Source: JACRLI01 sp035542815
GTDB taxonomy: Bacteria; Eisenbacteria; RBG-16-71-46; JACRLI01
DNA: 14,759 nucleotides
Direction: 5' to 3'
NCBI GenBank assembly: GCA_035542815.1
Contig: DATKKS010000062.1
Span: forward strand, 1-14,759
The position numbers were made by a program, and so were the translations under genes. This document shows, piece after piece, positions 7,825-13,644 of this stretch. Position 1 is the stretch's first letter. Each line of letters starts with the position of its first letter. The notes beneath the pieces are model-generated. The model was not told the DNA's origin, made no database searches, and saw nothing but the letters and a program-made list of their open reading frames with translations.

Positions 7825-8352
7825 CTAGAGCCGGGTCTTGAGCGAGCGGGCGGTCTGCCGCTCGCGGTGCAGCGTGAGCCTCTTGCGCAGCGCCGCGTCG
7901 CTCAGGGCCAGGATCTCGGCCGCCAGCAGCGCGGCGTTGGCGGCCCCGGACTCCCCGATCGCGAGCGTGCCCACCGGCACGCCCCGGGGCATCTGCACCA
8001 TGGACAACAGCGCGTCCAGCCCGCCCAGGGTGCCCGAGGGGACCGGCACGCCCAGCACCGGGAGCGTGGTGCGCGCCGCCACCACCCCGGGCAGGTGCGC
8101 GGCGCCGCCGGCCCCGGCGATCAGCACCCGGATGCCGCGTGCCTCGGCGGCGTCCACGTACTCGGCCAGCGCCGCCGGGGCCCGGTGCGCGGAGATCACC
8201 CGGGTCTCGTGGGGCACGCCCAGGCTGCCCAGCACCTCGGTGGCCGGTCGCAGCATCTCCCAGTCGCTGGCGCTGCCCATCAGCACCGCCACCAGAGGCC
8301 GGGCCGGCCGGCCGCTGCGGCTCTGCCGGTGGGACGCCCCCGCCCGCTTCAT
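7825..8352 (-). CDS. purE: 5-(carboxyamino)imidazole ribonucleotide mutase PurE, 175 aa
   Basis: Converts N5-CAIR to CAIR (class I) in purine biosynthesis; cytoplasmic. The family signatures are all present: MGSASDWE at 25-32, SAHRAP at 54-59 with the catalytic His56, AGAGGAAHLPG at 79-89, and MVQMPRGVPVGT at 118-129 followed by AIGESGAANAALLA. The length is normal apart from about 18 extra basic residues before VAVLMGS. The ATG at 8350-8352 is backed by AGGAGG 5 nt upstream, so I kept the longer start. purK is not adjacent, so whether the enzyme uses N5-CAIR or AIR plus CO2 (class II) cannot be settled from context; the motifs look class I. It is the first gene of the left operon, downstream of a promoter and an attenuator-like hairpin. 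Confidence 0.96.
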   Translation of the reverse strand: MKRAGASHRQSRSGRPARPLVAVLMGSASDWEMLRPATEVLGSLGVPHETRVISAHRAPAALAEYVDAAEARGIRVLIAGAGGAAHLPGVVAARTTLPVLGVPVPSGTLGGLDALLSMVQMPRGVPVGTLAIGESGAANAALLAAEILALSDAALRKRLTLHRERQTARSLKTRL

Positions 8353-8357
8353 GCGCT

Positions 8358-8363
8358 CCTCCT
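8358..8363 (-). promoter_or_regulatory. Ribosome binding site of purE
   Basis: The minus strand reads GAGGAGGAG, with the AGGAGG core here and 5 nt to the ATG at 8350-8352. It supports the longer PurE N-terminus over a start closer to the first conserved strand. It lies only 13 nt beyond the T run of the upstream hairpin, so folding of that hairpin could also affect access to it. Confidence 0.75.
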
Positions 8364-8376
8364 CGGCGGACGCCAG

Positions 8377-8416
8377 AAAAAAGCCGGGGCCGCGCGGTGG
8401 CGCGAAACTCCGGCTT
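8377..8416 (-). terminator. Intrinsic-terminator-like hairpin in the purE leader (putative attenuator)
   Basis: On the minus strand AAGCCGG (8410-8416) pairs with CCGGCTT (8381-8387), and six T residues (8377-8382, two shared with the stem) run out of the 3' arm. The 22-nt loop contains an inner CGCG-CCAC-CGCG stem, so the whole element can fold as a longer interrupted hairpin. The plus strand has no T run at the other side, so the element works only in the purE direction. No minus-strand gene lies immediately upstream that would need terminating, and a promoter sits about 70 bp upstream, so the likely role is attenuation of the purE operon. I see no known riboswitch class. An alternative pairing of the 5' arm with the CGGCC just upstream could act as an antiterminator; that is inference. 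Confidence 0.65.
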
Positions 8417-8487
8417 CGCCATCGGCCGACCGGCGGGCCCGCCCCTGAAACGCCCAGATCGTGGTTCTCGCTGCTAGAGCGTATCCC

Positions 8488-8516
8488 AATTTAGGACAGG
8501 GCCGCGCCGGCGTCAA
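8488..8516 (-). promoter_or_regulatory. Sigma70-like promoter of the purE operon
   Basis: The minus strand shows a -35 TTGACG (8511-8516), a 17-nt spacer and a -10 TAAATT (8488-8493). This is one of the very few AT-rich patches in the window. Transcription would start near 8481, giving a leader of about 130 nt before purE. The plus-strand gene pgeF lies divergently from it. Confidence 0.65.
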
Positions 8517-8559
8517 TGGCCGCACCGGCGGGCGGCGGCCGGCGCGGGCGCGGGGCGGG

Positions 8560-8588
8560 TTGACCGCCGGCCCGGGAGCCGCCATCGT
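8560..8588 (+). promoter_or_regulatory. Candidate promoter of pgeF
   Basis: TTGACC (8560-8565) is followed after 17 nt by CATCGT (8583-8588), a weak -10 with three of six consensus bases. Transcription would begin at about 8594-8596, on top of the GTG start codon of pgeF at 8595, so the transcript would be leaderless. The same -35 word, TTGACC, serves the downstream cyclophilin promoter. Confidence 0.4.
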
Positions 8589-8594
8589 CGGCCC

Positions 8595-9353
8595 GTGGAA
8601 CCCACCCCTTCGGCGGGCGGCGCCCCGCAGCTCGCCCTCGACCTCGGCCTGCCGCCCCCGTTCCGCGCCGTGGTGTCCACCCGGCGCGGCGGGATCAGCC
8701 CCCCGCCCTGGGACAGCCAGAACCACGGCTTGTCCACCGGCGACGACCCGGCGCGGGTGGCCCGCAACCGCGCCTTCCTGGCGGCGGCGCTGGGCCCGGC
8801 GGCGCCGGACTGGGCGCGGCTCTCGCAGGTCCACGGGCGGGTATGCGTGCGCGTCTCCGGCCCGGGCCCGGCCGGGGAGGCCGACGCGCTGTGGACCGAC
8901 CGGCCCGGCCTGGCTCTGGCGGTACGAGTGGCCGACTGCGCCGGGGTGGCGCTGGCCCACCCGGCCTCCGGGAGGCTGGGGCTGGCCCACGCCGGCTGGC
9001 GGGGCGCCGCAGCCGGGGTGGTCTCGGAGCTGGTGCGGGCGATGGCGGTGCCGCCGGGGGAGCTGTGGGCCGCGGTCTCGCCGCACCTCGGCCGGTGCTG
9101 CTTCGAGGTCGGCCCGGAGGTGGCGGAGGCCTTTCGCGGCCGCTGCTGTGCGCCGCGCCCGGGGGGCCGCTGGAGCCTGGACCTGGGCGCCGCCCTGGGC
9201 GGCGAGCTGGCCGGCCTGGGCGTGCCGCCGGAGCGCATCCGGGCCGCGGGGCTGTGCACCGCGTGCCGCCGCGACCTCTTTTTCTCCCACCGCCGCGACC
9301 GCGGGGCCACCGGGCGCATGGTGGTGCTGGCGTGGCGGGCGGACGGGGCCTAG
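8595..9353 (+). CDS. pgeF: Peptidoglycan editing factor PgeF / YfiH-family multicopper-oxidase-like protein, 252 aa
   Basis: Member of the YfiH/LACC1 (DUF152) family. E. coli YfiH/PgeF prevents misincorporation in peptidoglycan precursors, and relatives act on purine nucleosides (adenosine deaminase or phosphorylase activity). The three metal ligands are present: His80 in QVHG, Cys115 in RVADC and His132 in AHAGWRG, and the 17-residue Cys-His spacing matches E. coli YfiH. Other family marks are VSTRRGGIS near 27-35, PHLGRCCFEVGPEV at 163-176 and LCTACRRDLFFSHRRD at 220-235. The length is normal and there is no signal peptide. The GTG start is the only reasonable one in frame; the nearest GGGAG lies 16 nt upstream, too far for a good ribosome binding site, which fits a leaderless message. 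It is divergent from purE, so a link to purine metabolism is possible but is inference. Confidence 0.93.
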   Translation: MEPTPSAGGAPQLALDLGLPPPFRAVVSTRRGGISPPPWDSQNHGLSTGDDPARVARNRAFLAAALGPAAPDWARLSQVHGRVCVRVSGPGPAGEADALWTDRPGLALAVRVADCAGVALAHPASGRLGLAHAGWRGAAAGVVSELVRAMAVPPGELWAAVSPHLGRCCFEVGPEVAEAFRGRCCAPRPGGRWSLDLGAALGGELAGLGVPPERIRAAGLCTACRRDLFFSHRRDRGATGRMVVLAWRADGA

Positions 9354-9370
9354 GGCCGGCCGCACCGCGG

Positions 9371-9410
9371 GCCGCCGTCGCGCGCCGGGCAGCCGCCCCG
9401 CGCGCCGGGC
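9371..9410 (+). repeat. Two imperfect 20-bp direct repeats upstream of the cyclophilin promoter
   Basis: CGCGCGCCGGGC occurs exactly at 9379-9390 and 9399-9410, each copy preceded by GCCGCC with one or two intervening bases. The repeat period is about 20 bp, close to two helical turns, and the second copy ends 3 bp before the -35 box. This placement would suit tandem sites for a regulator, but low-complexity GC-rich sequence could also produce it. Confidence 0.5.
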
Positions 9411-9413
9411 GCC

Positions 9414-9443
9414 TTGACCCTGCCGCGACGCGGTTGTTAGCAT
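9414..9443 (+). promoter_or_regulatory. Sigma70-like promoter of the cyclophilin gene
   Basis: TTGACC (9414-9419), an 18-nt spacer and TAGCAT (9438-9443) form a reasonable -35/-10 pair 58 bp before the ATG. Transcription would start near 9450, giving a leader of about 50 nt, so this gene need not depend on read-through from pgeF. Confidence 0.55.
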
Positions 9444-9450
9444 ACGTCGG

Positions 9451-9468
9451 TCCGGGCTCGCGCCCGGA
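9451..9468 (+). promoter_or_regulatory. Perfect 7-bp hairpin at the 5' end of the cyclophilin mRNA
   Basis: TCCGGGC pairs with GCCCGGA around a TCGC tetraloop. It begins almost at the predicted transcription start, where such hairpins can stabilise a message. No T run follows it, so it is not a terminator. Confidence 0.5.
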
Positions 9469-9480
9469 CGCCAGGAATCA

Positions 9481-9496
9481 CCCAACCGATTGGGGG
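9481..9496 (+). promoter_or_regulatory. Hairpin covering the cyclophilin ribosome binding site
   Basis: CCCAA (9481-9485) pairs with TTGGG (9490-9494) across a CCGA loop. The 3' arm overlaps the G-rich ribosome binding site GGGGGA (9492-9497), 3-4 nt before the ATG at 9501. Folding would hide the site, so translation may respond to temperature or to a factor; this is inference from structure alone. Confidence 0.45.
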
Positions 9497-9500
9497 ACTG

Positions 9501-10127
9501 ATGATGTCACACCGCCTGTTCCGGATCACCGCGCTGCTGGTGCTGGGTCTCGCGCTGTTCACCCTGGGCTCCGCCGAGGCGCGCACCAAGAAGAAGAAGA
9601 AGTCCAAGCACACCGCCGCCAAGGTGGTGCACCACCCCAAGGTCCGGATCGAGACCAGCATGGGCACGATGGTGGTGGAGCTGTTCCCGGACAAGGCTCC
9701 CAAGACCGTCGACAACTTCCGCAAGCTGGTCAAGCAGGGGTTCTACGACGGCATCCTGTTCCACCGGGTGGAGCGCGGCTTCGTGATCCAGGGCGGCGAC
9801 CCCAACACCAAGAGCGGCGATCCCAGCAACTGGGGCACCGGCGGGCCCGGCTACCAGTTCGAGGACGAGCCGGTGAAGGACGAGTACACCAAGGGCACCC
9901 TGTGCATGGCCAACTCCGGGCCCAACACCAACGGCAGCCAGTTCTTCATCTGCACCGCCGACCTGGTGGGCAGCCTGCCCAAGAAGTACAACCTGTTCGG
10001 GCGGGTGGTGGAGGGCATGGACGTGGTGGACCAGATCAACAACGTGGACGTGATCCCCGTGTCCGGGGGCATGCACCGCCCGGTGAAGCCGGTCAAGATC
10101 GTCAAGATGACCGAGATTTCGGAGTAG
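9501..10127 (+). CDS. Secreted cyclophilin-type peptidyl-prolyl isomerase, 208 aa
   Basis: Catalyses proline cis-trans isomerisation, here outside the cytoplasm. Residues 1-27 form a Sec signal peptide (hydrophobic ALLVLGLALFTLG, likely cut after AEA), followed by a Lys-rich stretch TKKKKKSK at 29-36. The cyclophilin domain covers about 47-205: IETSMGTMVVELFPDKAP, FHRV with catalytic Arg89, GFVIQGGD at 93-100, and MANSGPNTNGSQFFI at 136-150. FGRVVEGMDVV at 166-176 marks the end of the core. The tryptophan of human CypA that binds cyclosporin is not evident in this region. Two ATG codons stand in tandem at 9501 and 9504, and I used the first. The last 26 nt overlap the convergent glycosyltransferase gene. 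It is the second exported isomerase in the window, from a family unrelated to the parvulin protein. Confidence 0.95.
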   Translation: MMSHRLFRITALLVLGLALFTLGSAEARTKKKKKSKHTAAKVVHHPKVRIETSMGTMVVELFPDKAPKTVDNFRKLVKQGFYDGILFHRVERGFVIQGGDPNTKSGDPSNWGTGGPGYQFEDEPVKDEYTKGTLCMANSGPNTNGSQFFICTADLVGSLPKKYNLFGRVVEGMDVVDQINNVDVIPVSGGMHRPVKPVKIVKMTEISE

Positions 10128-11562
10128 CCCGCCGGAGCGCCGCCCACATCCACCAGGCGAAGGCCGGGCCGAACTCGAGCCCCCGCAGCGCGGGAGTGAG
10201 TTCGGCCTGGCCTTTTGCCAGCCGGTCGGGGTGCCCGCCGTAGGCCAGCGGCAGCGCCGCCAGGAGCCACAGCCAGCCCGGCTCCGGGGCCAGCGCCACC
10301 AGCGGCAGCAGCCCCAGCGCGTACCATGGGTGGAACGTCGGGGCCATCAGCAGCAGCGCCCCCAGCGCCGAGCGGGCGGCCAGCTCCGGGCGCTGCTCGC
10401 GCCGCGCCACCCCCAGCACCCACGCCGCCAGGAGCGCGGCGGCCAGCTCCTTGGCCCACGCCAGCCGGCCCACGGCGGCCAGCAGGAGCGCGAACAGGGA
10501 GTCGTTCCAGCGCCACCGGCCCAGGTACTCCCCCAGCGCGAAGAAGGGGTTCACCCCGGGGGCCGCGAAGGCCGCCGCCCCGGCTGCCGCCAGCCCCAGG
10601 AAGAGCGCCCAGGCGCGCAGCGGCAGCCGCAGCGCCGGCGCCACCACCAGCGCGCTCCACTTCACCAGCACCGCCCCGGCCAGCGCGACAGCTGCGCGCA
10701 AGCCGTTCCTGCCCGGTGGCCGGGGCGCGCCGGGCGCCGCCTGCACGCCGGGCGCCGCGTGCGCCCCGCGCCCGGCCAGCGCCGCCACCGCCAGCAGCAG
10801 CAGCACCCCGGCCAGCCCGTCGGCGTGGCCGTTGGCGGCCACCTCGGACAGCGCCAGCGGGTGCCAGGCGGCCAGCAGCGCCCACTCCCGCGGGCGGCCG
10901 GCGCCGGCCAGCCGGCGGCGCAGCACCGCGAGGCCGCCCAGCTCCGCCGCGCACAGCACCGCCTTGAGCCCCGCCGCGCCAGGGGTGAGGAAGGAGGCCA
11001 GCACGAACACCAGCTGCGAGGCCAGCGGGTAGATGGTCGGGATCTCGGGGTAGTTGATGTGCCCGTACACCGCCGGGTGCAGCCGCTGCAGCGCGGCCAG
11101 GTGGGCGTCCAGCGGCGGGTAGCGGAAGGGGTTCACGCCGCTGCGCCACACCAGGGCATCCCACAGGTAACGGAAGAGGTCCGGGGAGAGCGGCGGCGGG
11201 TGCGGCACCAGCGCCGCGCGGGCGGCGGCGGCCACCCCCCAGAAGAGCGCCGCCTCCGCCCAGCGCGCCCGCGGCGCGCGCCCGCCCAAGGCGGCCGCGG
11301 TCACCGCCGCCGCGAGCGCGAAGCCGCTGAGCTGGAAGGCGCGCAGGTGCGCCGCCCAGTCGGCCTGGAGCGCCCACGCCCCGGCCCAGCCCAGCGTGGC
11401 CAGCGCTGCCAGCGCGTAGAGCGCCGCCGCGCCGCGCGCCGCCTCGGCGCGGCCGCCGACCTCGCGCGAGCCGGCCCCCAGGCCGGGCCGGTTCCCACCC
11501 GGGCCGGCCCACCCTCGGGGCCCGTCCGCGGCCGCGCCGGCCGTGCCGCCCGGCAGGCCCAT
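10102..11562 (-). CDS. GT-C type integral membrane glycosyltransferase (DUF2029/GT87/MptB-like), 486 aa
   Basis: A multi-pass inner-membrane protein with many Ala/Leu-rich segments between about residues 45 and 475. The first long external loop holds SPDLFRYLWDALVWRSGVNPF (126-146) with Asp128, the acidic position typical of GT-C enzymes, then TIYPLASQ at 176-183 and the conserved NGHADG at 244-249. PTFHPWYALGLLP at 408-420 matches the late PWY motif of this group. Such enzymes transfer a sugar from a polyprenyl-phosphate donor to a glycan or lipid on the outer face; donor and acceptor here are unknown. The first 40 residues are Gly/Ala-rich and not family-like, so the true start might be later. 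The ATG has no good ribosome binding site and lies 6 nt after the propeller gene stop, which fits coupled translation. The 3' end lies inside the cyclophilin gene. Confidence 0.85.
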   Translation of the reverse strand: MGLPGGTAGAAADGPRGWAGPGGNRPGLGAGSREVGGRAEAARGAAALYALAALATLGWAGAWALQADWAAHLRAFQLSGFALAAAVTAAALGGRAPRARWAEAALFWGVAAAARAALVPHPPPLSPDLFRYLWDALVWRSGVNPFRYPPLDAHLAALQRLHPAVYGHINYPEIPTIYPLASQLVFVLASFLTPGAAGLKAVLCAAELGGLAVLRRRLAGAGRPREWALLAAWHPLALSEVAANGHADGLAGVLLLLAVAALAGRGAHAAPGVQAAPGAPRPPGRNGLRAAVALAGAVLVKWSALVVAPALRLPLRAWALFLGLAAAGAAAFAAPGVNPFFALGEYLGRWRWNDSLFALLLAAVGRLAWAKELAAALLAAWVLGVARREQRPELAARSALGALLLMAPTFHPWYALGLLPLVALAPEPGWLWLLAALPLAYGGHPDRLAKGQAELTPALRGLEFGPAFAWWMWAALRRATPKSRSS

Positions 11563-11568
11563 GCGCCG

Positions 11569-13644
11569 CTAGTGGAGCACCAGGGCGGCGCTGCCCACGT
11601 TTCCGGAGAGGTCCACCGCCTTCAGCACCAGGGTGTGCTCCCCGGGCGGCAGCGGCGGGATCGAGAGGGCCACGCTCTCGTCGGGGGAGTCCAGCACTCC
11701 GTCCACCGGCTCCACCACCACCCACCTTCCGCCGTCCACGGCGTAGGCCAGGTACACCAGGGCGCTCAGGTCGTCGTGGGCCGCGCCGCGCACCTCGAAG
11801 TGGTCGCCCCGGCGCTCCGCGGCCAGGTTCTGCCAGCGCGGCGGCGTGTGGTCCACCACCGTGGGTTCGGACACCGCGGTCGCGCAACGGGCCTCGGCCG
11901 GGGAGTTGGTGGTGCTGTCGGAAGCGGTCAGGCGCACCTCGTACTCCCCGTCCGGGAGCGAGGTGGTGTCCCACGCGTACAGAGCTTCCTCCAGGTCGGA
12001 GGCCAGCGGCTTCCAGGTGCGCTCCCCCACCGCCCGGTACTCCAGGGAGTAGCGCAGCGGGTCGCCGTTGGGATCGCTGGCCTCCCAGCGGATGTGGCGG
12101 ATGCCCCGGGCCCAGGCGGAGACATCGAAGGTGGCCGGCCGGCTGGACTGGCGCGGCAGCGAATACTCCACCCGGAGTCCCCCGGGCAGGGTCTGGCTGA
12201 TCGAGGCGCCCCCCTCGGGCGGCGCCAGCAGCGCCTTGGGCTCGCGCGGCAGCACCGTCACCGAGTGGATCTCGGGCGCCAGGTTCTGCTCGCGGTACGC
12301 CACCCGCACCCGCCGCAGCTCGGCGGAGCCGCGCAGCTCCGCCCGCCACTGCAGGTAGCGGGCCTCGGGCGCCGGCAGGTTGGAGCCGGGTGGGCAGGGC
12401 AGCCACTCGCTCCAGCCGCGGTCCGGCGGGTCGGAGTTGCCGCTGCGCACCAGGAAGTGGATGTCCGCAGGGCTCCGGCCGTCGAACGTGAGCTGGCCCC
12501 AGCGCAGCACCCGCTTGCCGTCCAGGGTGGGCGAGTCCAGGCGGCCGCCGGCACTCCGCGCGCCGCGCACGCGGTACACCTGGCCCGGGTTGCCGGTCCC
12601 CACCAGCACGTCCGGCCCGTCCGCCGCGGCGCACAGCAGCGAGCCCGGGTCGAACTCCCGCACCCGCACCGGGGCGCCGTCCGCGCTGAACTGCCACAGC
12701 TGCGCCGGATCGCCCATCGCGGCCACCACCGAGTTGCCCTGCGCCACCAGTGCGTGGACCAGCCCCGCGCCCTCCCACACCCGGGTGCCCGCGCCGTTCG
12801 GGAGCAGCCGGTAGAGGAACGACCGGCCCTCGCGTTCCGACCTGGGCGCGGCCGGCGCGGCGGCACCGGCGGCCGCCGGGAGCGGGGGCGCCAGGGCCAC
12901 CTTGAGCGCCGAGATGTAGATGTCCCCCGCGGCGGTCACCGCCACCGCCTTGACCTCCTTCTCCCCCGAGTCGAACAGCGCGCGCCCGGCGCCCTGGCCG
13001 CGGATCTCGTACAGCACGCCGTCTTCCTCGCCGCCCGCCAGCAGGCGGTGCCCCGGCCCCCAGGCCAGGCACACCAGGTGGCCGGCGGGCGAGTCCCACC
13101 ACAGGTCCGCATGGCCCGTGGGGCTCACCCGGAAGAGCTTCCCCTCCGCTCCGGTGGCGGCGAACACCGCCCCGTCGGCGTCGCGCAGCATCGCCCACAC
13201 GTAGTGGGCCGGCAGCTCGCACCACAGCCGAACCTGGCCGCCGGGGTCCACGTGGTAGATCCTCCCCCGGGGCCCGGTGCCCGCGTACACCCCGCCGCGG
13301 CCGTCGGAGAGCAGCGACAGCACCTCCGGCTCCTCCAGCCTGGCCCACGGCTCGAGCCCCCCGCCGCGCCGCGCGCGCAGCAGCCGCCCTTCGTGCCCGG
13401 TCCCAGCGTACACCTCGCCCGAGGGGCCCGCCGCCACCGCCCACACCAGCGGCTCGGTGCCCCCCAGGGAGTCCACCGCCGGCCCCACCGCGGCCCGCGC
13501 GTCCCCGCCCAGGGCCGCCCCGCGGGAGGCGCACTTGAGGAAGTTCTCGGGGGTCTCGAGCGTCCAGTACTGGGTCACGGCGGCGCGCCCGGTCCCGGCC
13601 CCCAAAGCCAGCGCCAGGCTCAGCCATCCTAGACAGCGGCGCAT
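11569..13644 (-). CDS. Secreted beta-propeller protein with C-terminal Ig/FN3-like domains, 691 aa
   Basis: I do not recognise a named family. A Sec signal peptide (MRRCLGWLSLALALGAGTGRA) leads into a propeller built of repeats ending in a VYAGTGxxGRLxR-like strand: GEVYAGTGHEGRLLR at 76-90, GGVYAGTGPRGRIYHV at 117-132, GAVFAATGAEGKLFRV at 158-173, LLAGGEEDGVLYEI at 201-214, GDIYISALKV near 240, a decayed copy near 307-319, and VLVGTGNPGQVYRV at 346-359, giving about seven blades. Residues 365-460 look like a beta-sandwich (FLVRSGNSDPPDRGWSEW, then YLQWRAELRG). Residues 510-600 resemble fibronectin type III (SDPNGDPLRYSLEYR, LPDGEYEVRLTASD), and 600-691 a last Ig-like domain (LVLKAVDLSGNVGSAALVL). 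There is no membrane anchor or enzyme motif. The ATG shares its A with the upstream stop (TGATG) and has GAGGG 6 nt before it. A role in binding or display at the cell surface is inference. Confidence 0.85.
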   Translation of the reverse strand: MRRCLGWLSLALALGAGTGRAAVTQYWTLETPENFLKCASRGAALGGDARAAVGPAVDSLGGTEPLVWAVAAGPSGEVYAGTGHEGRLLRARRGGGLEPWARLEEPEVLSLLSDGRGGVYAGTGPRGRIYHVDPGGQVRLWCELPAHYVWAMLRDADGAVFAATGAEGKLFRVSPTGHADLWWDSPAGHLVCLAWGPGHRLLAGGEEDGVLYEIRGQGAGRALFDSGEKEVKAVAVTAAGDIYISALKVALAPPLPAAAGAAAPAAPRSEREGRSFLYRLLPNGAGTRVWEGAGLVHALVAQGNSVVAAMGDPAQLWQFSADGAPVRVREFDPGSLLCAAADGPDVLVGTGNPGQVYRVRGARSAGGRLDSPTLDGKRVLRWGQLTFDGRSPADIHFLVRSGNSDPPDRGWSEWLPCPPGSNLPAPEARYLQWRAELRGSAELRRVRVAYREQNLAPEIHSVTVLPREPKALLAPPEGGASISQTLPGGLRVEYSLPRQSSRPATFDVSAWARGIRHIRWEASDPNGDPLRYSLEYRAVGERTWKPLASDLEEALYAWDTTSLPDGEYEVRLTASDSTTNSPAEARCATAVSEPTVVDHTPPRWQNLAAERRGDHFEVRGAAHDDLSALVYLAYAVDGGRWVVVEPVDGVLDSPDESVALSIPPLPPGEHTLVLKAVDLSGNVGSAALVLH

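Noticed and set aside
3521..7841. Several plus-strand frames antisense to the isomerase and icd genes
   Set aside because: They mirror real coding sequence, have no ribosome binding sites or recognisable domains, and are broken where the real genes start and stop.
8349..8422. Possible leader peptide starting at the ATG at 8420-8422 through the attenuator
   Set aside because: The frame does not stop near the hairpin but runs on antisense-style through purE, there is no good ribosome binding site, and no run of regulatory codons is seen.
10231..13632. Open plus-strand frame of more than 1100 codons antisense to the glycosyltransferase and propeller genes
   Set aside because: Composition is typical of an antisense shadow (Arg/Gly/Gln/His-rich, no motifs), and it is fully covered by convincing minus-strand proteins.
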